DNA of 11,015 nt from the NCBI GenBank assembly GCA_035263705.1, contig DATFRA010000112.1, positions 1 to 11,015 on the forward strand. The letters run 5' to 3'. Below the pieces are notes generated by a model. That model was not told the origin of the DNA. It did not search any database and was given only the letters and a program-made list of their open reading frames with translations. This DNA comes from DASZHJ01 sp035263705 (GTDB lineage Bacteria; Pseudomonadota; Alphaproteobacteria; ATCC43930; CGMCC-115725). Both the position numbers and the translations under genes were made by a program. Below are positions 6,038-11,015 of the stretch, in pieces. Every line of letters starts with the position of its first letter. Position 1 is the stretch's first letter.

Positions 6038-7027
6038 CTACGGCGCCGATACCCGCTCCACCATGCGCACGCCAGACCGTGCCGCCGTGCTCTCGCTCCG
6101 GATCACCTCGCGCACGACGGTCTGGGGCTTGCGGTTGGCGGTGAGGAAGAGGCGGCCCATGTACTCGCCGAGGATGCCAAGGATCAGGAGTTGCACGCCC
6201 GAGAGCAGCAATGTGGCGGCCATCAGCGAGGCCCAGCCTTGCGGCGGCTCGAAGAAGAGCGCCTCGAGCACCACCGAGATCACCCCGATTAGGCCGATCA
6301 GCGACAGCGCGAAGCCCGCAATGGTGCTGAGGTGCAGCGGCATCACTGAGAAATTCACGAAGATGTTGAGCCAGAGCCGCACCAGGCGTTTGAGCGTGTA
6401 GTTGCTGCGGCCGGCGGCGCGCGGCAGGTGCGCGACCTCGAGCGTGTCGATCGCCTGCGTCGCCTGCATGATGAGGCCGTCGACATAGGGGAACGGGCCC
6501 TCGTAGCGCGTCACCTGCTCCACTAGGAAGGCACTCATGCAGCGGAAGCTCGAGAGGTAGAGTCCCTTCGGCTTCTCCATCAGCACGTCGGCGACCCTGT
6601 TGGCGAAACGGCTGCCGAGGTTGCGCCAATAGGCGTGCTGCTTCACGGCATAGCGCGTGTAGACTACGTCCTTGCCCGTGGCGCGCGCGTGCTCGAGGAG
6701 CCGCTTCACCTCCGAGGGCGGGTTCTGCAGGTCGTCGTCCATGGTGATGACGTAGGCGGCGCGGGTGTGGCGCAACCCCGTCATGATCGCGTTATGCTCG
6801 CCGAAATTGCGCGCGAGGTTGACGAGGGTGATCGGCACCGTCTTCGCCTCGGCGACGAGTTGCTTGCAGACTGCGAGGCTGTCGTCTGGGCTACCGTCGT
6901 TCACCAGCACGATCTCGTGGCCGCCGTCGATGTCGAGCGCCTCCAGTGCGTGCACGAGCTCGCCAACGCTCCGGGCGCCGTTGTAGACGGGGATGACGAT
7001 GCTGAGCGTGAAGGCGCGACTGGTCAT
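6038..7027 (-). CDS. GT2 polyprenyl-phosphate glycosyltransferase (DPM1/ArnC/GtrB type)
   Basis: This 329-residue enzyme should move a sugar from a nucleotide donor to undecaprenyl phosphate at the cytoplasmic side of the inner membrane. The GT-A domain shows L-S-I-V-I-P-V-Y-N (8-16), N-D-G-S-P-D-D-S (43-50) and the metal-binding D-D-D-L-Q-N-P-P (97-104). The R-S-N-Y-T-L-K-R-L block (207-215) matches the G-x-S-x-Y-x-x-x-R-L signature of ArnC/GtrB enzymes. Two C-terminal membrane helices (about 230-256 and 265-287) are followed by G-E-Y-M-G-R (287-292), again as in ArnC. The ATG at 7027 overlaps the methyltransferase stop by four bases; a frame open to 7183 would lie inside that gene. The donor sugar cannot be read from sequence; glucose, mannose and aminoarabinose are all used by relatives. 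Confidence 0.93.
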   Translation of the reverse strand: MTSRAFTLSIVIPVYNGARSVGELVHALEALDIDGGHEIVLVNDGSPDDSLAVCKQLVAEAKTVPITLVNLARNFGEHNAIMTGLRHTRAAYVITMDDDLQNPPSEVKRLLEHARATGKDVVYTRYAVKQHAYWRNLGSRFANRVADVLMEKPKGLYLSSFRCMSAFLVEQVTRYEGPFPYVDGLIMQATQAIDTLEVAHLPRAAGRSNYTLKRLVRLWLNIFVNFSVMPLHLSTIAGFALSLIGLIGVISVVLEALFFEPPQGWASLMAATLLLSGVQLLILGILGEYMGRLFLTANRKPQTVVREVIRSESTAARSGVRMVERVSAP

Positions 7028-7767
7028 GGTTTCGTTGCCGTGGCGAGTACCGAGCCGCCGAAAGGAAATCGAAGCCCGGCGCCCAGAAGGGAAGCCTCCA
7101 GCGCCACGATGGTCGAAAACAGCCGCTCCACCGGCGCCGGCATGAGCACAACGTCGCTCGCCGGCTTTCCTTCCCGGCGCCATCCTAACTTGCGCTTGAG
7201 CACCATCAAAGGAAACAGGATGGTGTTCCAGTAGCTTGTCAAAATGGCCGTGAAGCCCGCAGCCATGAGTAGCGAGCCAACGCCGCGGGCGGTGTAGCGG
7301 CGTACGTTGTGCACTGCGACATCATGCTCGCTTAGCATCCAGCCATAGGCCGGCAGGTTCAGCACCAGGAGCCCGCCCGGCCGCAGGCAGCGGCGGAATT
7401 CCTTCAGCGCCGTCATCTCTTCCACGCCCCGGTGGCAGAGCACGTCGGCGCTGACGATAGCGGCGAAGGCTCCGTCGCGGAACGGCAGCTGGTTCACGGA
7501 TCCCGCTGTAACCGGCCGGCCGGAGGCACTCTGCGCAACGCCGGCGGCGACCCCATCGAGTTCGAGGCCGAAGAGTGCGATCGCCGGCATGTGGTCGCGC
7601 AGGCTCACTAGCAGGCCGCCGGTGCCGCAACCGGCATCGAGCACTTGCTCGTCCCACCCCCAGTCGCCGTGGCGCCCGAGCGCGCCCGAGATCTGCAAGT
7701 GCAAGCCTTGGAACCACCAGAGCCGGCGGTCGAGGGTGGCGAGGCGCTCATACTCCGCCCGCTCCAT
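7024..7767 (-). CDS. Class I SAM-dependent methyltransferase
   Basis: This 247-residue protein has a Rossmann-fold methyltransferase core. Motif I is V-L-D-A-G-C-G-T-G-G (42-51), the acidic strand-2 end is G-L-E-L-D (67-71), and the post-motif region is L-R-P-G-G-L-L-V-L-N (128-137). The following S-E-H-D-V-A-V-H-N-V-R-R-Y stretch (146-158) is characteristic of a methyltransferase group found in polysaccharide and glycosyltransferase clusters. A hydrophobic stretch at about 178-190 may form a membrane-contact helix. It begins eight bases after the GT-C gene and overlaps GT2 by four bases, so it is tightly coupled to both and probably methylates the sugar or lipid carrier used there; that is inference. 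The start at 7767 avoids reading back into the upstream gene; no strong Shine-Dalgarno site is seen. Confidence 0.88.
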   Translation of the reverse strand: MERAEYERLATLDRRLWWFQGLHLQISGALGRHGDWGWDEQVLDAGCGTGGLLVSLRDHMPAIALFGLELDGVAAGVAQSASGRPVTAGSVNQLPFRDGAFAAIVSADVLCHRGVEEMTALKEFRRCLRPGGLLVLNLPAYGWMLSEHDVAVHNVRRYTARGVGSLLMAAGFTAILTSYWNTILFPLMVLKRKLGWRREGKPASDVVLMPAPVERLFSTIVALEASLLGAGLRFPFGGSVLATATKP

Positions 7768-7775
7768 GAGGCCGC

Positions 7776-9449
7776 TTACTTGACGGTGGCCGGCGCCTGC
7801 GCGCTCGCCGTCGCGAGGTAGGAGCGGTGGTCGAGCACGATCGAGAGCAGCACGCCCATGCGCTCGACCCGATAGACCTCGCGGCCCGGCAGTGCCTTCT
7901 GGCAATCGTCCTTGGTGAAGGCGATGAAGAAATCGGCGCGCGAGCGTTCCTTGGTGAAGACGAAATTCGGCGGGAAGTAGAACGCGGCCGAGATCGGCGG
8001 CCCGCAGACCGCGACCTTGAAGTCGTGGTCCATGTAGTCGCTACCGAACTCCGCGTGCAGATAATCCTCGAGGCCGCCCACCGCCTCGGCGTACGAGTTC
8101 GCCCAGTAGTCCGTCTTAAAGAGCCCGTCGGCGCCTTCGACGCCGCCGATGAAGGCGTTGTAGTAGACGTACTCGTCGGGATGCAGCATCGCCATGATGC
8201 CGACGTGCGCCGCCGCATAGAGGCCGAGCGCGGCGTAGGCCCAACGGCGAAAGCTAAGGCGCTGCACCCAGTCGAGCGCGCGGTCCATCATCACGGCAGC
8301 GAGCGCCGCGATCGGCGGCAGCACGAAAATGAAATGGCGCATGCCGTCGAAGAGCACGGCCTTGATGGCGATGGCATAGGCGATCGGGAAGACCACGGCG
8401 AACCCCACGACCGCATAGCCGAGCACCGTTGCCCGGTCGACGCCGCTCTTGCGGATCGCCACCACCGCGAAGACGGGCGCACTGGCCAAGAGGATCAGCA
8501 CCAGCTCGGGAAGCGCGAGTGCCACATGGACCGGCAAATAAGCCCAGGGCAGATCGGTCGCTGGCACGTATTCACCGGCGAACAGCGTCTTCCAGGGAAA
8601 CACCTGGTGTGAAAAGTTTGCCAGCGCCTGAAGCGGATTGTGGATGGGGTCGAGCTGCGCGAAGGGCCAGAAGACAAGCATCACCGCGTAGGCGATCGCG
8701 GCTATCGGCAGCAGCACGACGAACAGGCTGCGCGCGCCGTCGCTTACCAGGATTGCGGCGCGGCGCTCGGTAAACGCCCGCCACACACCCGAAAGGCCCA
8801 GCAGCAGCCCCAGGTAACTCAGCAGCAGCAGCCCGCCGACGCGGATGCCGAGCGCCAAGCCCATGGCGAGGCCGAACTTCAGCAGCAGGGACCCGCGCGG
8901 GCGCGGCAGCTCGCGAGCAAGCCCCACGAGATAATAAACCCCCCAGACCATGCCCGCGGCGAAGGGCACGTCCTTCGGGTTGTTGAACATCTGGCCGTAG
9001 TAATTAGGCGTGAGCGCGAGGAGGAGCGCCGCCAGGAAGCCCGCACGGGGTCCGCCGAGCGTGCGCCCGAGCCGCCACACCCCCACCAAGCCCAGGATCC
9101 CCACCAAGCCGTTGAGCAGGTGCCGAGTCTCGTAGGTATCGAACGGCGAAACCGTGTTGAGCGCGGCGGCCAGCATGTCGAAGGCGCCGCCGTAGTTGAA
9201 CAGATCCTGCCAGTGCGTCGACCGCAGGTCGGTGAAGCCGCTGAGATAATAATTAAGGACCAGGATCCCGTAGTAGTTGTGAACGTCCTCGTCCCAAGTA
9301 ATCCCGTAATCGGTGAAGGTGATCAGCACAAGGATCGTCACTACCAGGAAGAGTGCACGCGACAGCCCGTCCCAGGATCCATCGATCCCGAGAAACCCTG
9401 GTCGTGCTAGTAATGTCCTGGAATCGCTCCCGAAAGGTGCTGGCCTCAT
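7776..9449 (-). CDS. GT39/ArnT-like membrane glycosyltransferase (GT-C fold)
   Basis: This 557-residue polytopic protein has about ten membrane segments between residues 31 and 421, then a C-terminal soluble region of about 135 residues. The first periplasmic loop carries the expected acidic catalytic motif, T-W-D-E-D (51-55), equivalent to the Asp-Glu region of PMT/ArnT enzymes. These take a sugar from a polyprenyl phosphate on the periplasmic side and pass it to a lipid, glycan or protein. G-M-R-H-F-I-F-V-L-P-P (369-379) and the H-P-D-E-Y-V-Y-Y-N-A-F (423-433) block are conserved-looking features of GT39-type proteins. The acceptor is unknown. AGGGGAG four bases before the ATG at 9449 supports that start; an upstream TTG at 9488 would overlap the previous gene. 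It lies 28 bases after the GT-B gene and eight before the methyltransferase. Confidence 0.88.
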   Translation of the reverse strand: MRPAPFGSDSRTLLARPGFLGIDGSWDGLSRALFLVVTILVLITFTDYGITWDEDVHNYYGILVLNYYLSGFTDLRSTHWQDLFNYGGAFDMLAAALNTVSPFDTYETRHLLNGLVGILGLVGVWRLGRTLGGPRAGFLAALLLALTPNYYGQMFNNPKDVPFAAGMVWGVYYLVGLARELPRPRGSLLLKFGLAMGLALGIRVGGLLLLSYLGLLLGLSGVWRAFTERRAAILVSDGARSLFVVLLPIAAIAYAVMLVFWPFAQLDPIHNPLQALANFSHQVFPWKTLFAGEYVPATDLPWAYLPVHVALALPELVLILLASAPVFAVVAIRKSGVDRATVLGYAVVGFAVVFPIAYAIAIKAVLFDGMRHFIFVLPPIAALAAVMMDRALDWVQRLSFRRWAYAALGLYAAAHVGIMAMLHPDEYVYYNAFIGGVEGADGLFKTDYWANSYAEAVGGLEDYLHAEFGSDYMDHDFKVAVCGPPISAAFYFPPNFVFTKERSRADFFIAFTKDDCQKALPGREVYRVERMGVLLSIVLDHRSYLATASAQAPATVK

Positions 9450-9453
9450 CCCT

Positions 9454-9460
9454 CTCCCCT
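9454..9460 (-). promoter_or_regulatory. Ribosome binding site of the GT-C gene
   Basis: AGGGGAG on the minus strand lies four bases before the ATG at 9449 and favours it over the upstream in-frame TTG. Confidence 0.5.
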
Positions 9461-9476
9461 GGCGTTTTTTCCGGGC

Positions 9477-9506
9477 ATTATAGCCCAACCGTGGCGATCA
9501 TGTCCG
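9477..9506 (-). promoter_or_regulatory. Possible internal promoter for the GT-C gene and downstream genes
   Basis: A perfect TATAAT (9477-9482 on the minus strand) overlaps the stop codon of the GT-B gene. CGGACA (9501-9506), four of six matches to TTGACA, lies 18 bases upstream. Transcription would begin about 20 bases before the ATG at 9449. A consensus -10 is rare in such GC-rich DNA, but the -35 is weak and it lies largely in coding sequence. Confidence 0.4.
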
Positions 9507-10641
9507 CGAGAACGCGGTCGCTCCCGAAGAACTCCTCGGCGATCCCGCGGGCGGCGCGGGCGTGGCGGGCATAATCGCGGCCGATAGCGCGAAACGCATC
9601 CAGCGCCTCTTCCAGGGTAAGGAACTGAAACAGGCCCTCGCCCGCAGGGTAGAACTTGTCGAAGCCCGTCTTCATGGTCACCACCGGCCGCCCTGAGGCG
9701 AGGTAGCAGACCGAGCGGTCGCTGAACCAGCCGCTATTCGGTCGCACGTAAATGTCCTTGGCGACCGTGAACTCGCCGCGCGAGGCCGCGATGAAATCGC
9801 GATAGCTGGTCATGTCGGCGGAGATCGGCCGCGGGTCCACCACGCGCCAGCCGTGGGAGGCGACCTCGTTCCAGACCTCCCCCAGGACAGTCATCAGCGC
9901 CAGCGTGAAGCACTCGTGGGGCGCCGCCTTGGGCACATCGATGAAGCGCATGAAGTTCATGTGCTTTGACCAGACGTAGGTCTCGCCGCCGAACTCTATG
10001 TTCTTGCCCTTGTTCTCCCAGACGGCGATGGAGCTGAAGCACTCGGGCACGCCCGGTGCCACCGGCCATTCGGAGAGCACCACGGGCGGCCGCGTCCGCC
10101 GCCAAGCGAGGCCGGAGAGCGGCACGGGACAATCCGCCGCGCCCAGGTTCTCCCCGTAGGTGAAGAAATGCGTGTGCGCGTCGAGGTAGGCGCGCGCCGC
10201 AGGATCGGCCTTGGCGTATTTGATCTGCTCATAGACGGGATCGGTGTCGACCATCAGGCGCGCGGGACAGGCCATGTGCTCCTCGCGGAGCCGTGCGGCG
10301 CCGCAGAGGTTGATGAGGGCGTCGGCCTCGCGATAGAGCGCATGTACGCGCTCGCGCGAGAGGCCGTGATAGACATCGTTGATGGCATCCCAATAAGCCC
10401 AGCGGTCGCCGAGACTGTAGCGCTCCATCATCCGGCGGACGTAAGCGACATTGTAGTCGCACTCCATCACCACGCTATTAATGCGGGGGTCGTAGGGATT
10501 GGCGCCGCCATCCTCGATGTACCAGACCTCGTAGCCGAGCCGCTCGAGGCCGAGCACGTATTGCATCGCCTGCCAGGCGATCCCGCCCAGCGGCATCTGT
10601 CCGACAAAATGGAGGACGATGATCTTGCCGCGCTTGGCCAT
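9478..10641 (-). CDS. GT-B-like glycosyltransferase of a polysaccharide-cluster family
   Basis: This 387-residue cytoplasmic protein looks like a retaining, GT4-related enzyme. The N-terminus has a glycine-rich loop after the first strand: I-I-V-L-H-F-V-G-Q-M-P-L-G-G (7-20), followed by L-G-Y-E-V-W-Y-I-E-D (35-44), usual for binding the acceptor side of a GT-B fold. The C-terminal half holds the block G-E-F-T-V-A-K-D-I-Y-V-R-P (289-301), then S-G-W-F-S-D-R-S (303-310) and Y-L-A-S-G-R-P-V-V (313-321). This is a strongly family-like donor-site region seen in bacterial glycosyltransferases of unassigned specificity. Sugar and acceptor are unknown. It lies in the same direction as its neighbours, 102 bases after the FkbM gene and 28 before the GT-C gene. 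The ATG at 10641 lacks a strong Shine-Dalgarno site; no better start is evident. Confidence 0.8.
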   Translation of the reverse strand: MAKRGKIIVLHFVGQMPLGGIAWQAMQYVLGLERLGYEVWYIEDGGANPYDPRINSVVMECDYNVAYVRRMMERYSLGDRWAYWDAINDVYHGLSRERVHALYREADALINLCGAARLREEHMACPARLMVDTDPVYEQIKYAKADPAARAYLDAHTHFFTYGENLGAADCPVPLSGLAWRRTRPPVVLSEWPVAPGVPECFSSIAVWENKGKNIEFGGETYVWSKHMNFMRFIDVPKAAPHECFTLALMTVLGEVWNEVASHGWRVVDPRPISADMTSYRDFIAASRGEFTVAKDIYVRPNSGWFSDRSVCYLASGRPVVTMKTGFDKFYPAGEGLFQFLTLEEALDAFRAIGRDYARHARAARGIAEEFFGSDRVLADMIATVGL

Positions 10642-10743
10642 GTGCTTGATCCGAAACGCTGCTCCCTACCCTTGGGCTGCCTCGACCCTAGTCGGCGATG
10701 CCAGGAACGGCTAGTCCGGGCGAATCCCCATCCGACCGGACCC
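10642..10743 (-). promoter_or_regulatory. 102-base gap upstream of the GT-B gene
   Basis: This is the widest gap within the glycan block after the hairpin leader, and the likeliest place for a promoter. TAGGGT on the minus strand (near 10685-10690) is a possible -10, within an imperfect CGAC-CCTA-GTCG repeat at 10683-10694. No matching -35 is convincing. Confidence 0.2.
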
Positions 10744-10760
10744 TTAGTCCGGCTGTCGGA
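10731..10760. repeat. Inverted repeat around the FkbM stop codon
   Basis: CCGGAC (10736-10741) pairs with GTCCGG (10747-10752) around a five-base loop that contains the FkbM stop codon. Outer arms TCCGA (10731-10735) and TCGGA (10756-10760) extend the stem across a three-base bulge. No T tract follows on the minus strand, so it is at best a weak terminator. Confidence 0.45.
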
Positions 10761-11015
10761 GCCGGGCATAGAGGTCGCCGGACCCCGCCGCGACCGGTAG
10801 AGAGCGTAGCTCCTCCCTCATCTCGGCAGCGGAGCGCCAGCGCTGGTGGAGCAAGAGCAGGCTCTCGCCGCCGGAGCGGTTGAAGGCGTAGGACCCGAGG
10901 GTCTGGAGCCGGTCGAGCGCGGCAAGGGCCCCGCCGAGGGCCGCCGTGACATACTCGACGGACAACGCGGGAAGCGGCTGGGATAGTCCCTGCAGAACCT
11001 CGGCCTCGAAGCCCT
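10744..11015 (-). CDS. FkbM family methyltransferase, C-terminal part
   Basis: The frame is open to the right edge of the window, so this is the last 89 residues of a longer gene rather than a short protein starting at the TTG at 10965. It begins in G-F-E-A-E-V-L-Q-G-L, the E-G-F-E-type helix that follows the conserved K-x-D-V-E-G motif of FkbM methyltransferases. It continues with a P-A-L-S-V-E-Y-V strand, the Y-A-F-N-R-S-G-G-E-S turn and a terminal G-D-L-Y-A-R-L, all usual for that family. FkbM enzymes methylate hydroxyls on sugars and natural products using S-adenosylmethionine; the SAM-binding core lies outside the window. It precedes the GT-B gene on the same strand and probably belongs to the same glycan cluster. 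Substrate unknown. Confidence 0.82.
   Translation of the reverse strand, partial: GFEAEVLQGLSQPLPALSVEYVTAALGGALAALDRLQTLGSYAFNRSGGESLLLLHQRWRSAAEMREELRSLPVAAGSGDLYARLRQPD

Noticed and set aside
7028..7183. N-terminal extension of the GT2 protein by 52 residues
   Set aside because: It overlaps the methyltransferase, lacks glycosyltransferase features, and the ATG at 7027 forms a standard ATGA overlap at the right place before the first strand.
8640..9410. Plus-strand frame opposite the GT-C gene
   Set aside because: Gln/His/Arg-rich shadow; the minus strand encodes regular membrane helices.
10744..10965. Independent 73-residue protein starting at the TTG
   Set aside because: The frame stays open to the edge and the upstream codons read as FkbM family sequence, so it is a partial gene.

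Overview
The window is GC-rich, about two-thirds G+C, and densely coded. Overlapping ATGA stop/start junctions, a class III cyclase, a YccF membrane protein and xanthine-dehydrogenase-type subunits suggest a free-living alphaproteobacterium, perhaps Rhodospirillales-like or Hyphomicrobiales-like. That placement is inferred from sequence style only; there is no rRNA or tRNA to anchor it. I see no mobile element, CRISPR array, prophage or RNA gene, and no gap over about 120 bases.

Left block (1-2429, minus strand). Reading right to left: a YccF-like membrane protein, a short-chain dehydrogenase, the FAD-binding middle subunit of a molybdenum hydroxylase, and the start of its [2Fe-2S] small subunit, which runs off the left edge. 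The M-then-S order is that of coxM-coxS(-coxL), but the catalytic large subunit is not visible, so the substrate is unknown.

Centre (2499-5562). A six-helix membrane class III nucleotide cyclase and a GNAT acetyltransferase lie on the plus strand. A small lipoprotein gene converges on the acetyltransferase from the minus strand. A TauD/TfdA-type 2-oxoglutarate dioxygenase follows on the plus strand. These look like separate housekeeping or accessory genes.

Right block (5576-11015, minus strand). Six genes point the same way: an FkbM methyltransferase (cut by the right edge), a GT-B-like glycosyltransferase, a GT39/ArnT-like membrane glycosyltransferase, a SAM methyltransferase, a polyprenyl-phosphate sugar transferase (DPM1/ArnC type) and an ArnE/ArnF-like small flippase. 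Read together they form a complete donor-flip-transfer set: GT2 loads a sugar onto a polyprenyl phosphate on the cytoplasmic side, the SMR-fold protein flips it, and the GT-C enzyme moves it to a periplasmic acceptor. The two methyltransferases and the GT-B enzyme probably shape the glycan. No Arn sugar-biosynthesis genes are present, so the sugar and acceptor are open. This block is the most interesting part of the window.
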